Below are positions 11,638 to 23,830 of a stretch of DNA of 64,000 nt, piece by piece. Below the pieces are notes generated by a model that was not told the origin of the DNA, ran no database searches, and saw only the letters and a list, made by a program, of their open reading frames with translations. Source of the DNA: Malurus cyaneus samueli (lineage: Eukaryota; Chordata; Aves; Passeriformes; Maluridae); NCBI GenBank assembly GCA_009741485.1, contig CM019218.1:39449358-39513357 (forward strand), read 5' to 3'. Within the stretch, counting starts at the first letter, position 1; each line of letters opens with the position of its first letter. The position numbers and the translations under genes were made by a program.

Positions 11638-14049
11638 GTTCGTGTTGTTTTTTTTATCCTTAAAAAAAAAGTGTAAGTCATATTTCCAAGCAACATACTC
11701 TCATCACAGAAGACTATTTTTAGGTTATATCCTCAGTAGTGGAAATCTGTATTTTCTGTGGAGCTATGATGATAATTTATATTCATAATCTGGCCTCTTT
11801 TTTAAAAAAGGTTATACTCATATAGCCAAAGGATTATAAGCATTGCACATGCAGTGTTTCCTAGCAGAGAGTAAATAGTGCTCAAGCTGATTTTGGTGCA
11901 TTTGCTCCATCTGGAAAATGCATTCTCTAGCTGCTCCTACAAGAATGAGATAGACAGAGTCAGAACTCAGCGGGAGAGGGAAATTTTTGAATTCTCCTGC
12001 ATTCCGGAGAGCATGTAGGTTAATCATCATCTTAAGATGTTGTGCAGGTAGCACAGCCAGACCGTGTGGCACAGAGATCAGAGGTGACTTCACCCCATGT
12101 GAACTGAATATAAAGGAAAGCAATAATATCTGAAAATTTAGGTTAAAGTGCCCAGTTACAGTATGCTTTGCTACAGTTTTAAGGAGAAAGAGGAATGGAT
12201 ATAGCAATTAACTTTTGTCTCTTCATGTGTTTCCAAATACCATATGTTCTCATGCAGTTAAAAACAGCATCATAGCAGTGTTACTGCCAAGGTGACTTTG
12301 ATTCCAGTTGCCCCAATCCTCTGTGGTTGCTTTCTGTGGTGCTTTAAACCAGTGGGATCTATGACATTATTTATTAGAGAAACCACTGTTTTTTTGATTC
12401 CTTAGATCTTTGGGAAGATAGTTCAAAGCTGTCAATCCCTTCAAGGGAGAAATTCAGAAAGGTAAAAAGAAAAAAAAACAACATACCCAGGGAGTGATAG
12501 GAAGAAAGTGGATGTCAGGACTCTTCCTTGAATCATAGAAGGCATGGATAATTTAGTACACCTGCTATTTACTGTGGAATAAGACAAGCAAATCAGTACA
12601 TATCCAGGTGCAATTTTGAGAAGTAGGAATCCACTCACTGCTTCTTTATGACATCATGCAAGTTTCTCATGCTTGTTGGCAGCACTTCTTCCCCCAGTTC
12701 AGAGGCCATTGCACTATCTCTGCCCATAGATTATGTCATTCAATCAATGAGGAAGCCTTTGCATGCAGTTTCCTTAACTCTGGGTCCTGCTAATTAGGGT
12801 TGCAGCGCTTGCTGGAGTATCCTATTCCCATAAATGTCTGTGCTCACTTAACCTATTTTACATGATCCCATTAACTTTTAGCAAATATCTTCGCCAAAGC
12901 ATAATGAAACAGTGTATTTACACAAAGTTGAGAAGAACAATGCCAGATGTCTTGATAAAGCAATCAGTAAATATGTCTTTTCTCCACAGTAATATTTTGC
13001 ACTTGAGGAGACGGATGGAATGCTTTAGCATAAAAATAGAAACTATTATTTTCCAAAGCATGACATTTTCACTTTTGCTTGCTGTCCATACTGCTTCTCA
13101 TTGAAAAGTTCCAGTGGCCTAAGCATCCTGCCTCATGACTTTTTAATACTTTAATACTATTTATCTTTTCAACACCTAATGACAGAAAGTAATTTTTAAA
13201 CAGTGACTTTATAAGCAGTTTTATTTGATGAAAGGAAAGAGGGATAGCATTCCTTGTTTCTACCTGAAATGATTAGGATCAAAACTAATTTTCAGCATTC
13301 ATAATTCTCATAATTCAATATATACAGACTATTTTTGGATTAATACAATTGAAAAATGCTAATAGGAGATAACTGTGGCTTTGTCAGAATATTATTATGC
13401 CTAATATGCTCCAGTTCTGTTTCTCCATGGCACTGTTAAGAACCTACTGCTTTGCTCTTTTGCATAAGCATGAAGCTTAGCCTACAGCATTTTATTTCCT
13501 TTTACCATTATCAACAACAGTGTAGCTATAAATATTAACTTTCATGAAGTACATTTGTTGAAGATACATAACAGAAAATCTTCCCTGTCATCTCACATTA
13601 AATTATTACTTGCTCTCTATGCCAGACGTTCTGTGAGACTGTTCTCATTTGGGGAGATATCTAGGACTTCATGGAGTCTGATAGAAAGGTGATCAGAGAT
13701 AGGGGGGTATATTGGAGAGTTTCAAGGCAGTCAGAGGCCATGACCAAAATATTTTCTCTCTTTTTCGAAGCAGGCTTATTTTATTCTGCATGTACAATGA
13801 AGTAACTGTGGTAATTGCAGGAATGATGAATGCTAAATTACAGATAGCAGCTTCAAGGTATCTATTAAATATCATTCAGTTTGTATAAACCTCTTCAAAG
13901 GTTTCAAAAGAACATAGCTATAGGATCTTCAATTATCTTGCTCAGGAATACTTTCTCTCTTCTCAGTACAAGTGTCTGCTTAGGCATATTTAAGGCAATA
14001 GTGACAAGTTAAATATCAAATAATGTGTCATGGCTGTGTTGTCCTACCT

Positions 14050-14480
14050 AAGGTCATCAAGGAGTGAATCACTTCAGTGTCTCTGGTGAAGACCAAGGTG
14101 CAACCTCAGAGCTTTGTGAGAGCACAGGCTCAGGGCAGCAGAGGTTTGGCAGCTTGCAGCCTTGTGCACTTGCATGGAAACAACATCTTCTTCCTGTGGC
14201 ATTTTGGGGATAACAGCAGGGCACAGCAGAGCACAGCATCGCCCCAGCTCAGCGCCTCAAAAGCAGGGAAGAGCCTGAACAGACAGAATGTTGAACCTGA
14301 AGGCTCCAGCAAGGGAAGCCAGGGACCTCAATCCTCTTGAATGCAGAAGTGTGACAGAAAGGCAGCCTTTTGGCACAGGGGCTCCTAGGCCTAAAGCTTG
14401 CTTAAAAAAAAAACAAAAACAAACCTTTCAGCCCCACCACCCCTGTCCAAAGCATCTCCCAAGGAAATGGGTGTGTGCAT
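14050..14480. other. GC-richer patch of unknown origin
   Basis: About 430 bases are visibly richer in G and C than the flanks, with CAGCAG/GCACAG words, two CpG (gcatcgcccc and cagcgcctc) and an A-rich run near 14,405-14,423. Open frames of 60-87 codons exist on both strands but have no resemblance I recognise. It could be an old repeat insertion, part of an untranslated exon or local compositional noise. Confidence 0.35.
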
Positions 14481-15599
14481 AGCAGTCACGTATTGACAGC
14501 TTTTTGGCAGGCAAAGTCTATTCAAAGCCTTCTTAACTTTCTGTCAGGACTTTGGTAATGTTGAAATGTGATTTGTTAAATATTTGATTTTGAGGAATCT
14601 ACATTCTCCGACAGATGATTTTTTCAGCTGAAGAGTTTCTGTCAGGCTCTGACAAACTTTCCTGCACTTGGCATATTTGACCTTTCAGCATTTCTCCCAC
14701 TAGTTCTGACACATATGGCTCCACTCTGTGCCATGAAATGCTTCATTTTTACTAGCAAGAAATTTCTTCCTTTATAATGAGAGATGGTAACATAGCTTTT
14801 AAAATCACAGTCTGCTCTAAAGCGCAGTGTATCTCTGTTCAGTTTAAGTGTACATCATTTAATTTTCACCATTACTCACCAGGAGTGGATAGGGACATCA
14901 ATCCCAATTATTGAATTTTCTCAGATAACAAAAACCAGACAAACGTATTTTCTCAAAAAATATAAATATTATTTGCAAATATTCATCTTGTTTTTTAATG
15001 TGGTTTGAAAAAACAACAGCGACAACTTGACATTGAAATAAAATTTAATTTTGTTTCTAATTAAGCAGAAATGAGTACAGAAATTCAATGAAAGCAAGCA
15101 ATAACTGGGGTATTGAGTCAGTTACCTTTTTCTATTATACTATAACCATGTTATATAGAGAAGCTTTCATGACCTTTAGAGCCACTTGAGAATCTAACAA
15201 ACAGCATTAGGTCCCACCCTGTCAGCAGCAAAGATTTTTATCAATGTAGTACTCTTACTGCCAGCAAGATTTTGTGCTTTTATATGTCATTTTGGTTTAA
15301 GCTAGAATTTTAAAATGTTCTAACATTTATTTTTATACCATACACTAAGCTGTTGCTTAGTGAAGTAACTGCAACATTCAATATATATATAGTGCATGGA
15401 CTTATGCCACTAACCTCTTCTTGTTTCCATGGTTTTCTCTTGTTCTCCACACATCTAGTCTGTTTTTAAATCAGGTGTTATACATATCTTTGGGAGGAGG
15501 CATTATCAGGCAATCACAAACAGAAACTGAGAGAGCTGAGGCCTTGAGATTAGATTGCTACCTGTTACACCTGGCACAATCAGCTGAAAGACTGGGGAT

Positions 15600-15705
15600 C
15601 TGGATGCTAGGAGTCTATTTATGCTTCTGTCACCAAGGCATTCTATGAACTGAGGCAAATCACTTTGCCTCATTAAAAATGGCATAGTAAAATTTATCTC
15701 AAAAG
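15600..15705 (+). mobile_element. MIR-like core-SINE fragment
   Basis: The plus strand shows the downstream half of a MIR in the right order. There is a degenerate 'ggagtc...cttctg' block, then the diagnostic 'aaatcactttgcctca' core with the following cagtttcc-like part deleted, then 'aaaatggcatagtaa' and a 'ttatctc' end. MIRs are tRNA-derived SINEs shared by amniotes and long inactive. The tRNA-like A/B boxes are not recognisable. No coding role is implied. The call rests on recalled consensus, and divergence is high. Confidence 0.62.
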
Positions 15706-18299
15706 TTTTTTTGCAGAGCCACCAGCAAAATCCTCTTTCTTCATGCCTGTTTCTCATGGATTATTTTCTCTTCTTGTAGAAATTGTTCTTTGAAAATAGT
15801 TGGTTTTCATTTGTTTGGTAAAAGCAAAATAAAAATGCTTTTTGCTTCTAAAAAGTAGGGTTGAAACTGAAAAAAATCCTGATTTCCCAGTAAAAAGAAC
15901 TTCTAGAGAAAAAAAAAATGTATTGAATAAACCATTTTCTGCTAGTGACAAGATGCTTTGAATGAAATAAGTTCTGGTTCTGTATGTCTGAGATACCTTA
16001 CCAAAACAGGCAGCCTAAAATAAAATGTGGGCAGGTGGGAGAAGGGATAACCCATCCTTATAATCCATGCTAGAGGTAAATTTGAGTTTATTGTGCTATT
16101 GCTCAATGCTTAGGGAGCGTGTTAATGGTCCAACTGATCTCTAAGATCCTGCAAACTTTTCATAATATTTACACTTGGCTTGAACAAGCATGAAAACCAC
16201 CAACAAACATTTGTAGACATAGTATAATAAAAATTCAGGTAGTCAACTTACATTGGGGCAAACAATTTCAAATATTAGAAACACAGAAAACATGACAAAA
16301 AAATCTGCTAAAATATCAATTGATCAGGAGTTGTTATGTTTCTCATATTTTAAACTACAGCAAAAAGTGAAAAAGGCTTAAGGGGAAGAATTTTCACACA
16401 TTTCTGTGTTTCTCTGCCTGTTATCCTGGCCTGCACTGTTGGGACAGATATCAGTGCATGACATCTAGTGGTAGACGAAAGAGATCCATCGCTCTGTGCT
16501 ACCAAGGAAATGTTCTTATCTTACTGCAGCCACATGTACCCAGCAAAAGGAAAATTATTCTTATCTAAAACAAGATGATCATATATAAAAAAAAATATAT
16601 ATTATTTAAGCACAATACATTCAGACTGCACTGGAGAATCCATTTCAAGATGTTGGTCAGTGTTCTCAGCTGAGGGAAATGTTTTAGCTTTCTGAATTCC
16701 CTTCACTACATTTTTTTTTTGTTGTTTTTCCCTCCCCTTCACTTTCCTTTTCCCTCCTGGCCAACAAACACAGTTCCTAAAAATTACTATTTCTGACAAA
16801 CTGATGCTTTACTAAGAAATATCTTTTCCCAGAGGTTTTTGTAATTTTTCTAAAAATAAGACTTCCCTGATTAAGGAAAAGCAAACAAACAGAACAAAAA
16901 CAACAACACCAGCACAATTACAGCCATAACTACAACAGTAAAAGCTGAAAAACCTCCAACCCCAAAGTGAAACCTCCTTCTCAAGCCTGCAGCAAGACAC
17001 TACAAGTTCAAAGCAGGGAAGATAGAATAGTGTTTTATCTGAGCAAAACAAAATACATGCTCATAAAGCACCAGATTTTCTTATTTTAAATGAGGTTCTA
17101 GATGAGTTGATCTGATAACAGAATGTTAAATGGAATCTCTCAGCCCCAAATATTAAAATCAGCAGTTTTGACAGCTGAAAAGAGGATTCTTGTTAAATAA
17201 AGTGATGAGTAACTATAACCAGATAGTTCCAGTCATGCCATTCTAAATCAGAAATTACAGCTGTCTCCCCTGTATTTCTTTACCATAAAGTGCATCTAAA
17301 TTTTTTCAAAGTTAGACTATATGGAAAACAATATGTCAACCACTGGGTGGGAATGATGTTTTATTTATTTTTTTTTCCCTTTGGACATTTGCATGCTAAT
17401 CCTGATTTAATCTGACGTATTAAACAACCGTAAAATGGAAAATATTTGCGATAGAGTGTCCAGCCCTGGAGATGTACTGGCTGCTTTCCACCAAGGGCAA
17501 TGAAGCCAAGAGCATGGAAGGTTTAGCAGGTACAAAAGGTTTGTGGCATTGCAGCCCCATGAATGAGCAAGCAGGGAAAAATCAGGGCTGAGCTGGGTTG
17601 ATAGAGGGAGGCAGTTGAGACTCAGCTGTTATTCAGAAAAACGTCTACATAAATAGGCATAGGCATGAATCTGAATTATCATTCTGAACTCTACCTCCTG
17701 GACCATATAGCAGTAATAACCATTAACCTTTTCTAAGGTCTGAATACAAAGATCATCCATTTAACATAATGGCAAAGACATCACAGGGACAGAATACAGC
17801 ACATAAAGAACAGAAATGAACTGTGAAAGGACAGTGCAGAAAGGAATTTCTACTCAGCCTCCTTCAGTAACAACGACCTTTGCAGAGTCCTTAGTTTTAC
17901 TGAGAGTTCAAACAGCTGCTGAAGAAATGTTCAGAAATATTTGTTACATAACATGAAACAATAATACAGCATGAGTTACGTTTGGTAAACAGTAGAGTCT
18001 AATTAAGCTGCAATCAGTGTGTCTTTAGAATCACGCTTTTTCTAGTACCTCTGCAAGATGGCAGTAAAAACTCCTTGTGATGATCCGTTTAGAAAGGGAC
18101 AAATACAACAAAGATAGTAAAAAGATGACCTTTTGTAGAGAGCTACTGCTGGAATCGTTGCCATTACCCATTTGAAGGATGGGGAATTGCAGTGAGACTG
18201 GGTAGAGAAGAACAAAGTGGTAACTCTAGATGTAAAATAGGCCAGAAAACGCTTGTTCCTATAGCTCCTTCCAATTTTCCTGCCTTGATCCACCCCCTC
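15706..18299. other. Gene-free unique sequence
   Basis: No exon, RNA gene or clear repeat, apart from short A/T runs near 15,909 and 16,590. Open frames are short. The stretch at 17,380-17,460 is listed separately as a candidate regulatory patch. Confidence 0.5.
17380..17460. promoter_or_regulatory. Candidate regulatory patch with POU- and OTX-like words
   Basis: An octamer-like ATTTGCAT (17,387-17,394) is followed two bases later by TAATCC (17,397-17,402), the core bound by OTX/bicoid-type homeodomains. Three CpG follow within about 35 bases (gacgta, accgta, tgcgat) in otherwise CpG-poor DNA. Such clusters are common in vertebrate developmental enhancers, but these words also occur by chance in 64 kb. 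Nothing here shows activity. Confidence 0.25.
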
Positions 18300-18330
18300 A
18301 CACACACACGCACACACACACACACACATA
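18299..18330. repeat. (CA)n microsatellite
   Basis: A run of CA units with one CG interruption (cacacgcaca) precedes a short ATATAT. It is a dinucleotide repeat of ordinary vertebrate type. Confidence 0.95.
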
Positions 18331-18337
18331 TATTTGC

Positions 18338-18348
18338 ATGCTCTCTCT

Positions 18349-18383
<35 letters not shown>

Positions 18384-18628
18384 GCTGTCTCCACGGTAAC
18401 AGCAGCGCTGGGATTTTGCTGCTGCTGCTACTGCAGCTTTTGGATGCCTCCTTTGCACAGGAAACCACTCACCCAGCCCTGCTGGGGCTTGGATGCTGCA
18501 GCATCACCCACCAGCAGCTCTCCATGTGTCTGAAGGACCAGCAGCTGTTTGACATCTTGGGATGCTGCTCTCTCTTTTGGCTGTGGGTGGTTTATGCTGA
18601 CAGGTCTGAGGACAAGGACAGGTACTGA
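18338..18628 (+). CDS. Unrecognised 96-codon frame with a signal-peptide-like segment (doubtful)
   Basis: The frame starts at a true ATG, but its first third is encoded by the CT microsatellite (Ser/Leu/Pro). It then has a strongly hydrophobic block (Gly-Ile, a run of six Leu, Gln-Leu-Leu) followed by Asp-Ala-Ser-Phe-Ala and Gln-Glu. This has the shape of a signal peptide h-region with an Ala-x-x-Ala-like cleavage site. The rest is Cys- and Leu-rich with no domain I know, and an 18-base direct repeat lies at the stop. The patch from 18,387 is GC-richer than its surroundings, which would suit a first exon. No donor site, TATA box or homologue can be shown. A chance frame through CTG-rich sequence is at least as likely. 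Confidence 0.15.
18340..18382. repeat. (CT)n microsatellite
   Basis: CTCTCTCCCTCCCTCTCT passes into a pure CT run. On the opposite strand it is a GAGA tract. Arg/Glu and Ser/Leu repeat frames in this part are artefacts of the repeat. Confidence 0.95.
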
Positions 18629-18642
18629 GGACAAGGACAGGT
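18606..18642 (+). repeat. 18-base direct repeat, two copies
   Basis: The word CTGAGGACAAGGACAGGT occurs at 18,606-18,623 and again at 18,625-18,642, separated by one A. The two copies are identical, which suggests a recent slippage duplication. It sits at the end of the GC-richer patch. Confidence 0.95.
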
Positions 18643-18649
18643 GCTTTCT

Positions 18650-21600
18650 AACTTTGGTACATTAGGCAGAGGGATTAAATGCATGCAGGTTCATTGGTGT
18701 AGGGAGCTACCAGCCGAAGACAAAAAGTGCATGGTGTAACAAGTCTCTAGAAACAGGAGTGTCCCCTTTTGGAAACTGGGAGAAGAGGTACATTGATGCT
18801 GAAGATGTTGGGGTTTGCGGTGTCTCCAGGCAGCAGTCACACTACTTACTGCAACAATCTACAAATCCCCAAAGATAGACAAGTCAGCTCTGATGAGCCA
18901 TGAAAGCCAAGGGTACAGAGACAGAATCATGCCCACTTTAGGCTTTTGATGGAAGAAGAAGGAGCTAAACACATGCAGAGAAAGTAAAAGTCATAATGGA
19001 AACTGATGAGAACTATTTTTACTATCTGCTGGCAAGCATCTGAGTTGGGAAATAAAAGCCTGGTGATAAATACTTATAAAAGATCATGGTTAAAGACCAT
19101 CACAGAAGATACATGAATAAAGTAACCCTTTGAATTCCATGACTTTTAATGACACCTAGCACAAGTGTGTACCTAATGCAGGTCAATTTTTGTGGCAGGA
19201 ATTTCTCTCACAAAGTGAGACATCACTCAGGGGTGGTGTATTACCCATAATTTTATGTTGTCTAAACAAGTTTATATAGCTAGCATTGGTCCAATGCAAT
19301 TCTATTACCTTAAATTAAAAACTCCCATTTTTTCTTTTTAATGCTCTACCTTCCAATGAGGAGAGAAATCAGAGCTGTCACACAATGGAAAGTTGCCCAT
19401 GCATCTGGAAATAAGAAAGCTTTGGTTCTGTATATTGAGAGAGTAACTTTAAGAAGCAGAACAAGAGGATTAAATCTGAAACGCTGGATCTTAGAACTTA
19501 TGTAGTGCTAGCTGGAATTCCACATTCTGTGTTTATGACATACTAATAACAACAATAATAATATTTTTCATTCATAACTTCTGCATAACATTTTGTCCTA
19601 CAGCTGTGTAACCACAGTCACTACTGAAATAAATTCATCTCTGCGATAGATGTTGGCAAAATAACAGATCAGGGAAAATCAGCATGCAGCCCAGCAAGAG
19701 AAACAAAGACAGATTTTGGTCAAGGACTCAGGGACAAATCCTGCTGACAGTGAAATTGCCATAGGGTTTTTAATGTCCATGCAGCATAGAAAGACCAATG
19801 CATAGTAAATGCCATGGCATTCCATTTCTTGCTCCTTATAAATGGTTTAAATGCTTACCATGAAGCACAATCTTTCCAACAGTGCTCTTCTTCATTCACC
19901 ATTCTAGTGCAGGCATTGTTTTTTTGTTCATTTGCATGTCAATTGTCCACATCATTCTTTTACCTATTTCTTTCACATAAAGTTTTAGACCCTTTTAGCT
20001 GTTTTCTTATAAAAGGTGTCCAGTCAGTCAGCCAAGGTCAGTAACTAGCCTATCCACTACCTCTATTCCCCTATTTCTACTGTGACACCTATTGAAAACA
20101 AGCTGACACACTTGTCTTGTGCCGAAAAGAGCTAGGTTACTATTTCACACACATGTTCAAAATAATATTTGTTTCATCAAAGTTTTCAAATGATAGCTAT
20201 TCATGTAATCATATATTTGTGTTAGTGTTAAATCTTTCTTGCATGTTTTGTCCACTTATTCTCACTACACTCTTGAGTTGCGTGTTATAATTAGTGGTAA
20301 ATAATCTTCCTGAGTCAAGTGATGTCCTTTAATAAATTTATAATTCTATTGAGCCTCGATCCTAATGAAATACATTAGCATGTGAATACATTTTAAGTCA
20401 TCATAGAGTTAATTCAATGTATGGATAGTGATGGTTTTTTTTTCCACTTTTTTTTTTAAATATTTTTAAACTTGCAGCCTTTTCTTTGGTAAATGAGATC
20501 ACTAGAGAAGTATCTCTCTCAAATTTAAATGCCACATAACAAAAGCAGCTGAGTTTTGAATAAGTAAATTCAAACAAAAAAACAGAGAACAAGAGACATA
20601 GACTTCACTGATATATGTGTGCCCACTGGGGAGTGTTTGGACTGTGAACAGGAATGTAGTGAGCCTGGGTTGTAGCATGAAATAAAGAAGTAAAAAGCAG
20701 GAATCCCTGCAGCCACTGCATTTGACTTTCAAATAATGTCAGTCTCAGAGGAGAGGAGAGATGGAAATGAGAAAGGGTGCACTTGCAATGCAGTCATTCT
20801 TGCTGTCATTGCCTTTATGGCTTTTCAGCAGGCCACAAAAGGCCAATCCACTAGAATATGAATGAGATACAGTCATGGCCCCACCAAGTAAGTAGGAGGC
20901 ATGAGACCTCCCTCTTTGGGTCCTAATAGCTTTTCTGGCTCAGTAATCTCTCACTATAAAGGGAGAACAAGACAAGACAAACAAACAAAAAATGATCCTC
21001 ACTCTCGGTAACCTGTCTCTGCTTGCTTTTCTCTGATTATTGTTCTGAAGAGCTTCAGAGCTGGAAGATTTAATAGCCAACAGGGATTTGGTGAAATAAA
21101 CCCCTCTGAGAGTGAGTTTTATTCCCATCAGCTAGTGCACTGGATTAAATATGCAATATTGTTATTATTGTTATGTGTGGAAAGATCTGACAGTTAAGCA
21201 TGGGGAATAAAAACCTTAAAGGAACAAACAATTTAGACAATTGATGTTTTCCACTAACAGTGTGTCTGAAATTCCTCAGAATAAAGGAGAGGGGTGCCAA
21301 GAGAAGATATTTTAGCTGACACCAGCCTCATATTGAAGCCATACCTACTCTCCCCTTCTTAACAATTAAACTAAAGACAGCTTGCACTGAATTCAGCTGT
21401 GATCTTTGATCTAGTATGACACATTACCAAACCCATATTAAATTTTTCTGTCTCTCTCAGGAGCTGCACAGGGCTCAGAAATAGTAAAATATAACAGGAA
21501 ATTTCATCTGGCAGAGGGAAGATTTGTGTTAGTTGGCAGAGCACTTTCCAGAGTACCTCAAGCAAACTCACCCTGGAATGAGTAGAGCAGCCACATGCTG

Positions 21601-23101
21601 GAATAACCTTACTTATGAAGAGTATGCTTTTTAAGTGAGTTGGAGAAAGCTCTCCCCATGTGAACGTGCACTGTACCCTCCAGAGGTGCCTGTTCAGTTG
21701 GAGGTACCTCAGGGATACCTGTGGGATCCATGGTCTGGTGTGGAATGGAGGTGCTCATAAACAAGGATCCTCTGCAGTCAGTGCTAGCTCAGGAAACACA
21801 GAATCAAACTTTGCTGCAGCCCTCAAGCTCCTGTTGACAATAATGGTATACTAATTGTAACTTTAGCTAATTAATTCTGTCATATAAATACCCAAATGTT
21901 ACTAGTCCCATTAAGGTCAAGAGAAAATGTGGACAACAAGGTTAGGTAATTTGGACCAAGGCCATTTCAGAATGTTGGAGCAATGTTTATGACACAAAAC
22001 ACTTTGCTAGATCATGTTAGCTTTTAGTCTCTGCTGCTGACAGCCTTATGAAATAACAGGAAGCAGAAGTGGCAAAGCTGCAGACTGGACTGAATTAAGT
22101 GTGCATGCAACAAAACCCAACCCTTCACTGTTTGAGATACATGTGATTTGAACATTGCATACACTTCAGTGATATTTATTTCATTACACAAAATCTTTGT
22201 GCCTCTGAAAGGCAGAAATATTCTTTGATATATTGCAGCTAATATTACTGTCAGAAAATCACTTAGGTCTCTTTTTAATACAGTTTATTTTGTATCTCTA
22301 AATTATTTGAAAAAAAAAAAGGATAGTTGAATTAAAAAATTACTTGATTAATAAAGAAGATAGTAGTATTAAAAAAAAAAAAAAAAGAATCTTTGGCAAT
22401 GTGCACTACCCTTGGGGTTTTGGATATTACACATTTGAACAAGGAAAATTAAGTTGTTTGACAAATTGTTTTTCTTGGACAGTGTGAATTTAATTAAGGT
22501 GATTCCTGAAGGATGAGAGTCAAATCAGTTTAACTTAGTTCTAGAGAAATTAAACTGAGAAGATTAATCCATATTTTAATAAAAAAATTCTGCAGTGCTA
22601 TTATGTTCACTGGCTGAAACTAAGAAGACTTACGAATATCCACAAGGCACAACCACAGACTAAAAAATATGATTTTTGCATTTAAAACATGGTTCTTTAG
22701 TTCAGCCTAAACCTTGCACAGGATCTAGTCACTGTTTTAAATACTCAAATAAAATCGTTATCCTATTCTATTTCTGATGGATCCAGTTGTTTGCAGGAAA
22801 AGAAGCAGCACAGTATTTTTTTCTGATGCACTCAATGCAAGGCAGAGCTGGAAACAGAAGCTACTTATGCCTTATTCGCTCTTTCAGCAATAATTGTCTC
22901 ACCAACAGCATTGAAAACCACAATCTGATGCTTAAGTCATCCTTAATGAGGTTGTATATATGTATCGCTGTGTTCTAGGAAAACAGCCTTTGAACCACTG
23001 ACTTTGCCTGTCTTTACCACCATCTGTTTATACTTGGTATTTTGTTTTTCTTTTTTGTTTCATCTCCTTATTTCTGATATAAATTAGATTACTACAGCCT
23101 G
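18650..23101. other. Gene-free unique sequence
   Basis: No gene is recognised. It contains short A runs near 22,310 and 22,371-22,386 and a slightly GC-richer part at 21,640-21,840 without a credible frame. Nothing resembles a known repeat by eye. Confidence 0.5.
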
Positions 23102-23190
23102 CCTTTCCTTCCTTTCCTTCCTTTCCTTCCTTTCCTTCCTTTCCTTCCTTTCCTTTCCTTCCTTCCTCCATCCCTCCTTCCCTCCCTCCC
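23102..23190. repeat. CCTTTCCTT 9-bp tandem repeat grading into CCTT/CCCT
   Basis: Six tandem copies of the 9-base unit CCTTTCCTT (about 23,102-23,155) pass into irregular CCTT, CCTCCAT and CCCTCC units. The tract is pure pyrimidine on the plus strand except for one A, giving a polypurine minus strand able to form triplex DNA. No gene is nearby. Confidence 0.93.
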
Positions 23191-23761
23191 AGATAAAGCT
23201 ATCTATATTGTACAAAAGAATTACAAGAACTTTATTTTTTTGTCCAGAGTTTAGATTCTCCAATGCATCACTTTAATCTCTTATCACCTTTACTCATATT
23301 TCAAGGAACTAAGCATGTAAAGGCTGAAAAAGAAGCAATAAAATTGTAAATTATTCTTATTCTAAGTTCCTATCTCCCACCCACACCTGTTCAACATCTG
23401 CCCTCCAGCACCATCAGGGCAAGACTGTCATGGAAAAACTGTAGTAGTATGACAACTACAGATAGGAGCTTTTGAGTTACTTGATTCAGCCCCTAGCAGT
23501 CTTTCCAAGATTAAAAGAAGTGACTTCCTCTGTTGCATGATACCATCAATAAGTTTCACATGCAACTTCAATCAACAGGATGCCCATTTTGCAGCATTAA
23601 CATCTCGTACATGAACCTTTTAAATTTTCTGCTCTTGAGAAGTCATGGAGAGTTTGTTTGGTTTTTTTTGCGGAACTGTACAATTTCCAAGATAGTTGTA
23701 GTGTCCCTTTGTGTTCCTCCAATACATGGACCTTCAGACAACTTGAAGGTACATACATAGC
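23191..23761. other. Gene-free unique sequence
   Basis: Nothing recognised. A 75-codon plus-strand frame (23,533-23,760) has no family resemblance. Confidence 0.5.
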
Positions 23762-23830
23762 TGTCCTAGTTTCAGCCAGGACTGGGTTAATTTTTTACAG
23801 TAGTTTAGAAGGTAGTGTGGCCTAATGCTA
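23762..23830 (+). mobile_element. Avian ERV LTR, 5'-end fragment
   Basis: The piece begins with TGTCCTAGTTTCAGCCAGGA and continues 'ctgggttaatttt', matching the 5' edge of an LTR family that I recognise as common in bird genomes. After about 65 bases it can no longer be followed. The TG start is intact. No partner LTR, internal sequence or target duplication is visible, so this is a truncated solo fragment. It belongs to what looks like the same family as the minus-strand piece at 44,933-45,180, but the two are opposite ends and need not come from one insertion. Confidence 0.65.

Larger units (their letters stand above)
7606..15599. other. Gene-free unique sequence with simple tracts
   Basis: No exon or RNA gene is recognised in these 8 kb. 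Listed separately are the A tracts at 10,502-10,534 and 11,186-11,215, the AT run at 11,596-11,637 and the GC-richer patch at 14,050-14,480. A 129-codon minus-strand frame (11,818-12,207) and a 148-codon plus-strand frame (10,445-10,891, containing a Lys run from an A tract) have no similarity I recognise. The parts near 7,985-8,190 and 12,640-12,850 have balanced composition and scattered homeodomain- and octamer-like words, as conserved non-coding DNA often has. That is impression only. Confidence 0.5.

Noticed and set aside
11818..12207. 129-codon minus-strand frame
   Set aside because: Long for this composition, but without domain, codon signal or exon boundaries that I can see. Possibly conserved non-coding DNA.
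12520..12545. 'gaatcatagaaggcatgg' as a CR1 tail
   Set aside because: Only the first ten bases fit; the ggttggaa-like block that should follow is missing.
18042..18458. 138-codon minus-strand frame with Arg-Glu repeats and Cys-Val repeats
   Set aside because: The Arg-Glu and Cys-Val blocks are the CT and CA microsatellites; no protein family is implied.
23102..23190. CRISPR-like regular repeat
   Set aside because: It is a spacer-free 9-bp satellite in vertebrate DNA.
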